Source: Sinotaia quadrata
Taxonomy: Eukaryota > Mollusca > Gastropoda > Architaenioglossa > Viviparidae
NCBI GenBank assembly: GCA_028829895.1
Contig: CM054181.1
Coordinates: forward strand, 67,013,259-67,077,258
Length of the DNA stretch: 64,000 nucleotides
Direction of reading: 5' to 3'
Positions 13,470 through 24,752 of this stretch are shown in pieces (the first letter of the stretch is position 1; each line of letters begins with the position of its first letter). The position numbers and the translations under genes were made by a program. Under the pieces are notes generated by a model, which made no database searches, was not told the DNA's origin, and worked only from the letters and a program-made list of their open reading frames with translations.

Positions 13470-14035
13470 TAGAGAATGAAACGATTACTATACACGGTGA
13501 CTATGAATAAGACAGTTACATAGTGACAATAAATGAGACGAGTTACAGAGTGACAGTAAGTGAGACGAGTTACTCAACACGGTGACTATGAATAAGACAG
13601 TTACATAATGACAATAAATGAGACGAATTATATAGTGACAATAAATGAGACGAGTTACAGAGTGACAATAAATGAGACGAGTTACTCATCATGGTGACTA
13701 TAAATGAGATGAGTTACATATTGATTATAAATTAGACGAGTTACATAGTGACTATAAATGAAACGAGTTACTCGACACGGTGACCACGAAAGAGACAAGT
13801 TACTCAACATAATGACTATGAAAAAGACGCGTTACTCTCCACAGTGACTATGAGTGAAACTAGTTATTCTACTTAGTGACCATAAAAGAGACAAATTACT
13901 CGACACGGTGACTATGAATGAGTCGAGTTATATAGTGACCATAAATTGAGACGAGTTACTCGACACGGTGATCACGAAAGAGACAAATTACTCGACATGG
14001 TGACTATGAATGAGGCGAGTTACTCGACCTGACTA
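13470..14035. repeat. ~27-bp minisatellite 'gtgactatgaatgagacgagttac'
   Basis: Roughly twenty imperfect units carry the cores 'gtgacNatNaatgagacgagtta' and 'ctcgacacg'. Two longer forms alternate, one with 'ctcaacacg' linkers and one with 'atagtgac' or 'agagtgac' linkers, suggesting nested rounds of duplication. Confidence 0.88.
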
Positions 14036-14396
14036 TTACGTATGCTCAGTTAGTTTATCATTCTGTATAGGCGTGCCTTATCTGACAGTGGGACGGTGAA
14101 GATACATAAAAGCTTACAGTCATTACTGGGACAGGGTAGTCAATATGCTGATCAGCTTATCGCTAGGCGCGTGCCGAACAAATTAGTTCACTGTGTACAT
14201 TATCATTTTTTTAGAAAATATCTACTGTCAATACTACTGTGCGTTTGTGTACTAGCGCGAGTGTGCGAGTGTTTGTATGTGTGATTTAGATTGTGTGTTA
14301 CAGGACTACTATGTCCTCCTAATAGAACTGGGAGGTAAGTGAGGTACAAAACAATAGCTGGGTTACACATAGTCAAACAAATAACTCACACACAAA

Positions 14397-14411
14397 CGCG
14401 CGCGCGCGCGC
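14397..14411. repeat. (CG)n microsatellite
   Basis: Seven CG dinucleotides in an otherwise AT-rich context. Unmethylated CpG runs of this kind are uncommon in AT-rich genomes. Confidence 0.9.
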
Positions 14412-14750
14412 ACATACATAGAAATTGACTGGACCCATAAGGTTCCAATTTAAGTAAATGTACCTGATGTGAGAGTGTTCACTTTTTCAAAGCCGGCAAC
14501 ACTATTTATAATTCAGGCTATTTTGCAAGTTGAATGAAAGCCACTTCAGTATTCCACAACGGAAGAAAATTTTCCCTTTTGATAGGTCAAAGGAATCTAA
14601 TATAAAAGGCTATCAGTTACAATAACTTGAAAGGGTTTCAAAGTAATGTTTCCAACAACGTGTGATTGGTCACTGATCTGGCTTCGAATTCACCAAACAC
14701 TGTCACTTAAAAAAAAATCCCAATAACTATTGGAATGCTCTGTCCGAAAA

Positions 14751-14759
14751 CGCGCGCGC

Positions 14760-14796
<37 letters not shown>
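14751..14796. repeat. Compound microsatellite (CG)5(TG)12(AG)6
   Basis: Three dinucleotide tracts abut without spacer: alternating CG, then TG, then AG. The first two are alternating purine-pyrimidine tracts of the kind known to adopt Z-DNA. Confidence 0.95.
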
Positions 14797-15254
14797 TGGC
14801 TGCTAGCAATTGTACTGTGCTAAATAAAAACCTACCAAAGAAAGTAAATGCACTTGTGAAGACGATTTGGGTTTCTTTTGAAAGAGCCGACGGATAGAGA
14901 TGGGAGCGGGGAAGGGGGAGGGTGGAAACGGTTTACGTGTACAAATATCAAGAGTTTGTGCCCTTTGACATCACGTGGCGTCTCTGATTAGGCCCACTCG
15001 GCAGCTGTAAAGTTTGCTTGTCAAGCAGTTTACGCCAGTCGGTGACGTCAAATACAGGAATCTTGAAGGATTTTAAATGTTCCCAACTTTTAACTCTTTG
15101 ATAAAAACCGCCGACTCCAGCAAATCAGGGTCGTATAATTAAGCCAATCAACACAATACTATTTTTCAGGCAGGAATTTGGGCAGGTTTCGTTTGTTTGC
15201 ATGTAACGAGTTTACGCAATGGGACCAGAACTTATTCTGTGTGTGACGGTTATA

Positions 15255-15655
15255 GAGATGTATCCTCATTGCGGTTCCCATAACTGTCGCTTTATGTGCT
15301 GTTTTGCGACTCTGGGGTGATGTATTTCCTGAAATAAATCCAAGTCTGCCTGTAGCATTGTTTACTCCTTTATAACTTTAACTAAAATTGGGATGATGTA
15401 CTTCCTGAACTGAATCTAAGTCAGCCGTAACTTTGCGACTAGCTAAACTTGGGGTGTTGTACTTCCTGAAATGAATCGAAGTCTACATGTAGTTTTGCGA
15501 TCTAAATAAAATTGGGGTGATGTACTTCCTGAAATGAGTCCAGTCTGCCCGTAGCTTGGCCTCCTTTGCGACTCTAAAATGAGGATCATATACTTCCTGA
15601 AATGAATTCAGTATGCCGGCTTTGTATTGCTGTTTTGCGACTCGTCACGGAAGGT
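15255..15655. repeat. Diverged ~70-95-bp tandem repeat, five copies
   Basis: Each copy reads 'ggggtgatgtacttcctgaa' (with variants), then 'atgaatccaagtctgcc', then 'gtagctttgcgactcta'. Starts lie near 15313, 15390, 15450, 15512 and 15582. Substitutions are many, so the array is old. Confidence 0.8.
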
Positions 15656-15799
15656 GGCTGATGTACGTCTTTACATGAATCTGAACTTAACATCCATCAC
15701 TGTATTCAACGGGTCAGTGGGCTACACGGTTATCATAAAGTTCGTGTTTCTTCGGCTGAAACTTTCAGTTAAATAACCTATTTACAGTAGCGTATAATG

Positions 15800-16340
15800 A
15801 GAAAAAAATAGGGCGGACGGTGGCGGTTGTCCCGGACGTCAAAGGTCAAAGGTCTCGGGGCGCCCAAACATGCTTATGTTCGACCATGAGACAGCCAAGA
15901 TCAGCTAACTTAGCGACATTTTCACTAGATAGAGATATCTCCCTTAAAATTGACTCAGTGACGTCACCGAAAACTTGCAGTGCTACTAGTAAAAGCTCAG
16001 AAAGACGCACTCAGGCCAGAGACCTTAAAATAGCTATAGGAATACCGATGATAACATCCAAAATAGGGATAATAGCCAAAAATGGAAAAAATAATAACGG
16101 GAAAAAACAATTAAAGCATATTTAAAACTCCAATCTCTGCCCAACAACCACCCAGCTAAAATCATAACAGCAACAGAAACTCAGTAACAATTAAAACCAC
16201 AGAAGAAATAGAAGATATATCAGGAACAAAATTAATAATCCAACCATTAACCCACCAACAGAACAAAATACCGGTCTGGCCACTCAGACCACGTATTACT
16301 GACCGATCGCTAGAGAAATTCCTAAAACGAATTCCTTGAC
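15800..16340 (+). other. Possible 5' part of the LINE remnant, unassigned
   Basis: This leads directly into the RNase H remnant with the same A-rich, C-poor strand bias. An open frame at 15820-16125 begins with GTG-type rather than ATG codons. It has no recognisable ORF1 or reverse transcriptase motif. It may be element 5' sequence joined to the 3' end by an internal deletion. Confidence 0.25.
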
Positions 16341-17060
16341 GTAATCAAAAGTACTATTTACAGAGTCTCGAAGGTGATTGTGCTGATTGGATTCAAATAT
16401 GCTCTGACGGACCCCACGTCCCAACAACTGGGAAATCAGCAATAGGAGTCTACGTCCAGAATGAAAAAGAAATCACTATAAAATTAACACACAGACCTCC
16501 ATATTCACAGCCGAAATAATGGCCCTTACTGACAGGTTTAGTACAAGCTAGTACAAACAAATCTGACAACACAAACTAATAGCCAATGACTCGCTTTCCT
16601 CAGTTAAAGCACTTGAAGACTTTTCAGGACAAAGACCAAAAATATTCATATGCTTAACCAAATACACACTAAAAGAGAAAAGTAGTAAGGTAAGGATCAT
16701 ATGGATCCCAGCACATAGTAATATCCCAGGAAATGAAAAAGCAGACAATCTAGGACTGACACAAAACTTACAGTTAAAAATTATTCCAGCACCACATGAA
16801 CATTCTTAAAAAAGGAGAGACAAATTATGGAATAAAGAGTACCTAAAACTAACCAAATGTCGGGGACCCCAGACGGACAAAACAACAAAATCTAAACCAA
16901 CATTTTTAAATCACAAAAAAGATACCAGACCAGAATCGCTAAACTCAGACTAAGAAGCAAAATAAGCAAATACAAAATAATTAAGTGCCAATGTGAAGAC
17001 ACTCTCAACAGAACACGTCATAAAAGACTGAAAACTTAAGGCCCATCTCGAAGAGAATTA
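16341..17060 (+). pseudogene. Broken non-LTR retrotransposon ORF2 end (RNase H and Cys/His tail)
   Basis: Conceptual translation across frameshifts and stops gives the order of an RNase H domain. ICSDGP with GVYVQNE (about 16400-16465) supplies the first Asp. FTAEIMALT (about 16504-16530) supplies the Glu. LIANDSLSSVKAL (about 16575-16613) supplies the next Asp. IIWIPAHSNIPGNEKAD (about 16697-16747) supplies the His/Asp block typical of LINE RNase H (I/Nimb-like clades). Further on, LSTEHVIKD (about 17003-17029) fits the Cys/His motif found after RNase H in these ORF2 proteins. At least one frameshift (near 16498) and several stops make it dead. The reverse transcriptase part is missing, which is unusual for simple 5' truncation only if the upstream block belongs to the same element. 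Confidence 0.8.
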
Positions 17061-17756
17061 ACCAACTATGTAATATAAAATTATATACCATTTACAATAA
17101 TAGGAATACACCAAAGAGTCACTGGCATGAGTGCTTAAGTAAACTAAACAGCGTAATAACAAGCCACCCACAGTACAAACTAATTAAAAATCCCGAAAAC
17201 TAACACAGTACACCCACTGTTAATTATCTAGGTGGCCCGATGCATCCCAACAAGAAACAGTTGGCTAGTGGCGGGAAACTCACTGTTTGGGTAATTATAC
17301 TCTCACTATGTTAGTAACAGTACCCCACCCAAGTCTGCCAATTATATATTTATACAATAATTTCAACATCTTAGATTTTTTATTTTTTATTTTTTTACCT
17401 TGGTTGCTGACTTTGTCTGCCAGCAAACTGGGAGTGAACCCTGACATGAGGCACAGCCTGGGAGAGGGACTGGATGGTGGAAGAAAACCAGCCCAAAACA
17501 ATTCCCAACGATAATGGACCTGGTGCACCCCCATCATACCACCACCCAATTTGGCAAATATGATCGGCAGGTTTCCCCTTCCTCTCCTCCCTCACCACAC
17601 AAGGCCACAACCACAACCGAAACATAACCTTTTTTTCTCGTACAAAACCACAGGAGGTATTACGAGGGGGATGGCGCGAAAGCGGCGGAAGCCGAAAGCG
17701 CCCCCTACATTAGCAAGCAAGCGAGGGGGATTTCAGACAATAAATGCATTTAAGAG
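17061..17756. other. 3' flank of LINE remnant, no gene seen
   Basis: The first ~150 bases may be element 3' UTR. The rest has T-runs near 17375-17397 and no recognisable protein in either strand. Confidence 0.4.
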
Positions 17757-17890
17757 GTATAGTACTGAGATGTATTATAACCTTTACATTATTATTAAGA
17801 AGTATAGTACTGAGGTGTATTATAACCTTTATATTATTATTAAGAAGTATAGTACTGAGATGTATTATTACCTTTACATTATTATTCCTT
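17757..17890. repeat. 45-bp tandem repeat, three copies
   Basis: Units start 'gtatagtactgagatgtatt' at 17757, 17802 and 17847, with 2-4 substitutions between copies. The unit is a multiple of three and is open in two plus frames and one minus frame, so the open frames here are artefacts. Confidence 0.93.
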
Positions 17891-18138
17891 ACATGTCTTT
17901 CATTGGATACCTCGGATGCACAGCTTGCAATGAAGCCTAAAAGGGTGCCTTGGTTCCAGTGTGAAACCCAACCCAAACTCTTGATTTGTAATTTATTTCT
18001 TGTCCCCCATCCCCACTAAACCAGTGCTGGCACTCTGCCATTACTCAGCCACTCACCAGGTATAAGCTGGGAGCTAGTGTCAGGTTACAAACCATTGTTT
18101 TTTCTTAGGGTGGGATATATATATCTTAACCTTTATTT

Positions 18139-18165
18139 GTGTGTGTGTGTGTGTGTGTGTGTGTC
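18139..18165. repeat. (GT)n microsatellite
   Basis: About 13 GT dinucleotides ending in 'ctgtgg'. Confidence 0.9.
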
Positions 18166-18344
18166 TGTGGTAAATGTATAAGTAAGAATCCGAAGATCAC
18201 GTGGAGAGTGAGTTACTGTGATGTTTATAAACATTTTTCATCCCTACCCCATTGAACTCAGGAGATCTGGATTTTTTTTTTTACATTCCGTCTGTGCCCC
18301 CAGTGATGTCCACGTCCAGGGCTTCCCGAAGTCCTAGAACTAGC

Positions 18345-18660
18345 TACCTAAAGTAATGATTGGGAACTCCACTTAAAGTAATGATTGGGAGGTCCACCTA
18401 AAATAATGATTAAAGTCCACTTAAAGTAATGATTGGGAGGTCCACTTAAAGTAATGATTGGGAGGTCCACCTAAAGTAATTATTAAAGTCCACTTAAAGT
18501 AATGATTGGGAGGTCCACTTAAAGTAATGATTGGGAGGTCCACTTAAAGTAATGATTGGGAGGTCCACCTAAAGTAATGATTGGCAAGTCCACTTAAAGT
18601 AATGATTGGGAGGTCTACTTAAAGTAATGATTGGAAAGTAATGATTGGGAGGTCCACTTA
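18345..18660. repeat. ~25-bp minisatellite 'ttaaagtaatgattgggaggtccac'
   Basis: About twelve units. Most are 25 bp; shorter ones lacking 'gggagg' (aataatgattaaagtccac) occur at regular places, which points to block-wise duplication of a three-unit set. Confidence 0.93.
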
Positions 18661-19110
18661 AATACTCAAACTAACCAATTAAAATACAATAAAATCATAG
18701 TCATAAAATGTAAATCTAAAAAGCCTCAACATTTACAACTGCTAGACATAAAATAAATATAGATTGATCAGGTGGAAACAAGCGAGAGAAAAGGGTATAA
18801 ACTCCAACAGCTATCACCAAGCCTGGAAATGAGAAGCACTCACTTTTGGTGGCACGACAAAAAGCTAAAACAAAAGCAGAACAGTCGACTTACCTCCACT
18901 CCCACCCACCATCATCATCCTATTAACTTTCCATCAACCATGCTCCCTCCACTCTGCACATCCATCATCATCCTATTAACTTTCTATCAACCATGCTCCA
19001 TTGCACTCTGCACACCCACATCTGAAACCCCCCTCCAGTGGCGCACGTTGCGCCAGGAAGCGAAATCGGCTCAGGCCGAAGCTGCCATCATCCCCAAAAA
19101 AGAAGAAAGA
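18661..19110. other. Intergenic, no gene supported
   Basis: A 125-codon frame (18772-19149) overlaps this stretch, but its composition is Pro/His/Thr from CA/CC-rich DNA. It includes a short direct duplication 'catcatcatcctattaactttc' type segment near 18911-18990 and runs into the next repeat, so I do not call it a gene. Confidence 0.45.
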
Positions 19111-19268
19111 AGCTCAGAAAGACTATATAGTCAACCCAGAGATTCATGATAATCACCCCAAGCTCAGAAAGACTATATAGTCAACCCAGAGATTCATGAT
19201 AATCAACCCAAGCTCAGAAAGACTATATAGTCGTCCTTCAACCCAGAGAGTCATGATAATCACCCCAA
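19111..19268. repeat. 50-bp tandem repeat, three copies
   Basis: Units start 'agctcagaaagactatatag' at 19111, 19161 and 19211. The third carries a short insertion after 'tagtc'. Each unit includes the palindrome gactatatagtc. Confidence 0.92.
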
Positions 19269-19974
19269 GCACTCTTTACACTTAGTAGATTTACTACTGA
19301 AAACACACCCATATTTATAAATGTATTATTTTTTTTTAAATAAACATTTTAAAATACTCCGTGTGGCGTTCACTGTGTCAATGAAAAGCTACTAGCCGGA
19401 TTACTCCAACACATGGGAGTTAAAAAATTTTCCTTGCAAGCTAAGTTGTTAACACACAAGTGTGATATTTGAAACACAACACTAACTGCTGTCCTTGATC
19501 TACTAGACAGCTAGTCTGGAAGAATTTTTTCTTCCATTACTAAGCGTTAAACTTTGGTTAACTTGACTTTTTGCAGAAGCAACACTGAACGAAAATCAAC
19601 TGCTGTCACATGATCTTTCTTCGAGCAGAGGACTTCATTGTCAAGCCAACATTTCCAGTGGCAGCTCGGTTTTTTCGAACTCATTCACAGCAAGACTGCG
19701 TGACATAAATGATAACAAGGCGGCGGTCAGGCTCGACTGAACATAATTTTGTTTGCCGAACACGTCAACAATGATATTTATCAGTTCATACGTCGATCCG
19801 CTTTCAGTTGCCAGTTTTTTTACCTACCCACGAGAAATTAGATCGAGACAAAAATCTGCCGTTCGCACAGCATAACTTTTTCTTATTTTCTTTCTTTACC
19901 ATTTTTTTTTAATTATTCTTTTGTGCTGAATGTAATCAGAGATGAGCAGAGACATGAATTGAAATAGCATAAGA

Positions 19975-20576
19975 CAGAGTGGGCAAACGTTCCAGTGCAA
20001 GGGCCGCATATACAAATTGACACCTTGTCGGGGCCGCATAGTTCATTAAGTAAAATAATTAATATTTGAAATAGCATAAGACAGAGTGGGCAAACGTTCC
20101 AGTGCAAGGGCCGCATATACAAATTGACACCTTGTCGGGGCCGCATAGTTCATTAGGTAAAATAATTAATATTTGAAATAGCAAAAAAAAAAGTTTCCAC
20201 CAATTCCTCTGAAAAATAAGCAGCTGTGCAGTACTCTCATCCAAAGCAATAGAAAACCATTGAAAACTATCACTGGCTTTTAACAGTTGTTCTTGAAGAT
20301 TCACTGCAATAGAAAACCATTGAAAACTATCACTGACCTTGAAGACTCACTACAATTGCGACTATGCGACGAAGAATAGTTCTTCGTGATAATGATATGG
20401 CTTCTATTTTTAACTTGGCTTCAGGACACATCGCGGGTTACATTTCTCTCAAAATTAGAAAGAAATTTTACACTTGTGAAATTTAAGTAGCGTGAACATA
20501 GGGCTTGTTCCTAGGCCGCATGAAAACCCTTGGTGGGCCGCATGCGGCCCGCGGGTCGTAGTTTGCCCACCCTCTA
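19975..20576 (-). mobile_element. Broken hAT transposon with transposase remnants
   Basis: The ends look like hAT terminal repeats: CAGAGTGGGCAAACGTTCC at 19975, and, read on the minus strand from 20576, TAGAGGGTGGGCAAACTACG followed by CCCGCGGGCCGCATGCGGCC. The first end is tandemly duplicated with a 107-bp period (second copy at 20082). Between them the minus strand encodes transposase pieces. About 20428-20338 gives CPEAKLKIEAISLSRRTILR, and about 20304-20190 gives NLQEQLLKASDSFQWFSIAL then DES. 'FQWFSIALDES' is characteristic of the ZBED5/GTF2IRD2-like hAT group. A local duplication of about 60 bp (20249-20340) splits the two pieces. No matching 8-bp flank was found, so the true ends may be eroded. 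Confidence 0.82.
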
Positions 20577-20679
20577 AGGGGACGCTACCGGTGTCAGATT
20601 CTGAGCCATGAACCTCGTGACCCCTTTTTACAAGCGTTGAAAAGAAGACGCTGAAACCTCAGTACTCCTTGTAAGACTA

Positions 20680-20775
20680 ACTGAGACTTCAATACAACTA
20701 AGAAGACTGGCTGAGACCTAAATACAACTAAGAAGACTAGCTGAGACCTAAATACAACCCAGAGAGACTGGTTGA
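20680..20775. repeat. ~28-bp tandem repeat 'aagactggctgagacctaaatacaacta'
   Basis: Three to four imperfect copies directly downstream of the hAT remnant. Confidence 0.8.
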
Positions 20776-20899
20776 ACTCTTGAGAAGATCTTAAAAAAAC
20801 TGGAAATATTCAACTATTCCACGGACTACCAGTATAAAAAAAACGTGCAAGAAAGAGAAGTAGCAATAGATTTTGACTAGATTAGAAAATCAATACAAT

Positions 20900-21240
20900 A
20901 GCTTATAGCCTATACGCCCTACAGCACAGTCTTATATAACATCAAGCGTGTGGTCTACAGGCCATATGTCTTAAATAACTACAAGCTTCTTGCCTATAGA
21001 ATAGATGTCTTATATCTTATATAACTACACGTTTGTAGTCTATAGAATAGATGTATTATACAACTACAAGCTTGTAGCCTATAGAATAGATGTCTTATAC
21101 AACTACACGTTTGTAGCCTATTGGATAGATGTCTTACATAACTACAAACTAGTGATTTATGAAATGGATTCTTATATAACTAAAAGCTTCTTGCCTATAG
21201 AATAGAGGTCTTTGTACAACTACAAGCTTGTAGCTTATAT
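20900..21240. repeat. ~39-bp minisatellite 'ataactacaagcttgtagcctatagaatag'
   Basis: About eight imperfect copies. Each contains the perfect palindrome ctacaagcttgtag or a variant of it (ctacacgtttgtag), so each unit can form a hairpin. Confidence 0.9.
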
Positions 21241-23160
21241 CCATATCACTTAAAGTTAGACTGTGACACCTCTGGGCACCCTTCACTCGTTATGATTATT
21301 ATTTATTAATTAATAACAGATCGAGTAGTCAGTTTTCAATGATGAATGGTGAGTTTTGGGTAATGAGTTAATGTTTCGGTAAACTGATAGATGAACAATC
21401 AAATAACAATCAAGAATGATCCACGAATAATGTTAAGTTTTGAGGATACATCACATAATTTATAATAGTAGTTTTAGGTGAATAATAAAATTAAGTACCG
21501 GAAGTGAACAATGTAAGTTTTGAGTATGCATCACATAATTTATAATAGTAGTGAATAATAAAATAAGTAGCATAAATAAGCAGTATTTATTCTGAAATAT
21601 TAGATTTAAAAAATGTTTATTGTATAATATGAATTTTCTAAAAGATGAAAGACAATGGTCGTTGAATGAGTATGCATGAATGGATATTCAAATATGAGCC
21701 ATTAACTGAGTCATAGTAATTACTGATAATGGAGTTTATTTTTATTAATTTCTTTGGCTGGGATATTTTCTGTGATAGATTATGATTTTCAACTTATTAA
21801 ATTATATATAGATTGTATTATGTTTAGGTTGTGAAGTGATGTCATACATGACTCTTGTCAAGACAGGATTTCTTCCAAAAATTAGTTTGAATGTTATTTT
21901 GTTTGTTTGTTAGTTTGTTTGTTTGTTTTACGAAGGTTCTTTCTTTCATACTATATTCTTCCATACGTGTGAGTTCAGAAGTTAATTGTTCACCACAGTC
22001 TCATTTACTTCATTTAAAGTAAAATATTTTTGCTCATAACTTATTTCTAGATACTAAAGGCTGTTCTTTCCTCATGCCATTATATAGTGTAATCTCATTC
22101 CTGACAAATGCATCTATTTTTAGTAAATTTGTGAACCACCGCACTTCTATTTATAGAAGCTGGTGGGAATGCTTGGTATTAATACAAGTACTAGCTTTTC
22201 TGGTATCCAATCGTAATATCGAAAACATCTTGACATTGTTACCGGTATTCTCGTGTGAAATCTGTTCATGTGCGCGCTTCCGTGCGTGTGGATGCACAAC
22301 GTGACTCAATAGACAAAAGCGGGAAGCTGTCTAGACTCAAAAGGCTTGCTCTGTTATTTTCAGGAGAAACTTTGAAATCCAGATGTCTGTTTCATATAAG
22401 CTGTCTCTATTCTCTCCTCTCTAAACATAACTCGCGTGCGTATGTTTGGATGCGTTCATTTGCGAATCTGGGTGATACCATAAAAATTTAACACGTATTA
22501 TACAGATTGCTATGTTATGCCTTGCGAACAGTGAACTAGAAGGTTAGTATCAGTCAAAGGCATGAACGCATATCATCTTGTTTACTGGTTGCCATGGGAA
22601 AAATACATTTCTATCAGTAACAGTGGAGAGTGAAAAATTAGTACGAACGGAAGTATTTTTGTCGGGATTTATTTCCCCTTAAATAGGCAGACTCTAGTGA
22701 CGTCTAGTCTAAAGAGTCAAAACTCAAAGACGAGATTCGTTTATCTGCAATGTTGATCGACCAAGATAGTTTTGTTTTGCAGCTCGCAACTGTCATTCAA
22801 GATGACTGCCGAACCGAGGATAACCACATTCATTTCTAGTCAATAAATTAATTTTAAAAATATACGTCTTAAATATTTAGTGGGCACATGCAAATAAATG
22901 TTCATCTTTAATGTCTGTTCAAAAGCAAATTAAATTATCTTTAGTGTTTAGTAAGTAAATGCAGCAAGTACATGAGACATGCAAGATTAAGTAGAAAAGA
23001 AATAAATTAATGCAGATCGATACAAGAATAAAAAAGAAAAGTAATTTTCCGTGTCGTTGGTAGTGGTGCCGTTCGATCTGCTGCAGGCAAAAACTGAAAA
23101 ATATTCTTGTTGCACGCAATCACATGATGAAGTACAACTGTACATTGTTTTTGGCATTAC
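21241..23160. other. AT-rich intergenic, no gene seen
   Basis: Contains a diverged direct repeat with the shared core 'tgagNatNcatcacataatttataatagtag' (about 21432-21475 and 21518-21552) and a GTTT run (about 21898-21930). Frames at 22074-22491 are Ile/Ser/Cys-rich and lack splice support. Confidence 0.5.
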
Positions 23161-23300
23161 TAAGGTCTTATAGAGATTTGCACAGTGAAACTTGCGCTTA
23201 TAGAGATTTCTAAATGTCACTTGCGCTTATTGAGATTTGTACAATGTCACTCGGGATTATAGAGATTTGTACAATGTCAATTGGGATTATACTGTATGCA
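23161..23300. repeat. ~30-bp tandem repeat 'tatagagatttgtacaatgtcact'
   Basis: Four diverged copies with the core 'agagattt' followed by 'aatgtcac' and 'gggattat' or 'gcgcttat'. Confidence 0.8.
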
Positions 23301-23460
23301 ACAACAAATAAATAATAGAAAAGTATTCAAACTTATTTAAAAGTATTTGCTTTTTTTCAAATGTATTTTTTCCTTTGGGACTGGAACCGTCACACTGGCA
23401 GAAGTTAAATATTAATGATAAATTAGTGCGATGTTGGTATTTATATATGTCCCAACAATC

Positions 23461-23605
23461 TGTGCCTGTCTATTTTATCTGTGCCTGTCTATTTATCTAT
23501 GCTTGTCTATTTATCTGTGCCTGTCTATTTATCTATGCCTGTCTATTTATCTGTGCCTGTCTATTTATCTGTGCCTGTCTATTTATCTGTGCCTGTCTGT
23601 CTCTG
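23461..23605. repeat. 18-bp tandem repeat 'tgtgcctgtctatttatc'
   Basis: Eight units, nearly perfect, with one extra T in the first. Because 18 is a multiple of three, the array gives open Cys/Leu/Ile-repeat frames that should not be read as proteins. Confidence 0.95.
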
Positions 23606-24004
23606 TACGGATTTATGAAATGTCTGTCTATCAGTTGTTGTATGCTTGACTGTCTATCTGTACATAATACATGCAAATATTGTCATGCGTGACTATCCTA
23701 GTTCAATAGCAGTTCGTTCCGGGTGGCAGTACCCGATGTACACACGAACAAAATATCATATTAACTATTTTTCATAATGGATAAAATGGATTGTCAGAAA
23801 ATGTTGAGATGGAGTATTTATATTGATGAGGTAAGACAGGTACTTTGGACTGGAGTAGGTTAGTGAAATTCGATGGAATAAGAGGGTGGTTACTTGATGC
23901 AGAAGAGAATAACCCCAACCCAGCAAATAGGACTTTGGTTTTTAAAGACTAAGAGTAGACCGGGCAGCAGTTTTGTAAACATTCGGAGTGTCTGCAATAG
24001 GTAG

Positions 24005-24150
24005 ACAGAAGTATCTACATTAGACAGTGTTATGAGCCAAACAGAAGTATCTGCATTAGACAGTGTTATGAGCCAAACAGAAGTGTCTGCAATAGAGAGT
24101 GTTATGAGCAAACAGAAGTGTCTGCAGTAGAGAGTGTTATAAGCCAGACA
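24005..24150. repeat. 36-bp tandem repeat, four copies
   Basis: Units start 'acagaagtatctgcattaga' at about 24005, 24041, 24077 and 24112, and end 'gtgttatgagccaa'. Confidence 0.9.
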
Positions 24151-24307
24151 GAAAAGAACTGGAGAATCTGTATCAGTAATCTGCCACATCAACTTTATAG
24201 GGAAGATGCTCATTACAAATCAGACTTTAAAAAATTAAACAAATGACCAACGGATAATGGGCAATGTCCAAAATTCAGCTTATCCTAATTTAAGAGAAGT
24301 TTACTCC

Positions 24308-24366
24308 ACTGCCAACAAACTTACCCACTGCCAACAAACTTACCCACTGCCAACAAACTTACCCAC
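24308..24366. repeat. 19-bp tandem repeat 'ccactgccaacaaacttac'
   Basis: Three perfect head-to-tail copies plus a partial copy. Confidence 0.93.
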
Positions 24367-24625
24367 TTACTGTTTTCTAAAGACAGAAAGGAAGTGAACG
24401 TTATTTAAGAAATCCAGCATCTGTCTCTTTATGAATCAAAGTACAAAGTGGGTTCGAGAGACAACCTAGAACCAGATGATTAAACAAATTATAAAATGCC
24501 CACAAAAGATTGAGCAAATATGCCTACAATTATATTTGTCAGGTATACAGTCATGCACTTGTTTTCGTTGGTCATGCAAACTAAAACATGCGCGCAATAG
24601 AACTCTTTCCTTCCAAGTCGACGAT

Positions 24626-24752
24626 GACTCTACGCTTTACAACACTGAGGTGCATAGAGTTACACAGATGACTCTACGCTTTACAACACTGAGGTGCATA
24701 GAGTTACACACTCTACGCTTTACAACACTGAGGTGCATAGAGTTACACAGAG
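24626..24752. repeat. ~43-bp tandem repeat, three copies
   Basis: Units read 'gactctacgctttacaacac', then 'tgaggtgcatagagttacac'. Copies are almost identical, and the third lacks the leading 'agatga'. Confidence 0.93.

Larger units (their letters stand above)
14036..15254. other. Intergenic with simple repeats, no gene seen
   Basis: Contains a (CG)n run at 14397-14411 and a compound microsatellite at 14751-14796. The remaining sequence shows no supported exon. A 62-codon plus-strand frame at 14096-14284 lacks coding character. Confidence 0.5.

Noticed and set aside
17757..18019. Short proteins over the 45-bp repeat
   Set aside because: Frames on both strands exist only because the unit length is a multiple of three.
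23375..23692. Cys/Leu-rich 105-codon frame
   Set aside because: It is driven by the 18-bp tandem repeat.
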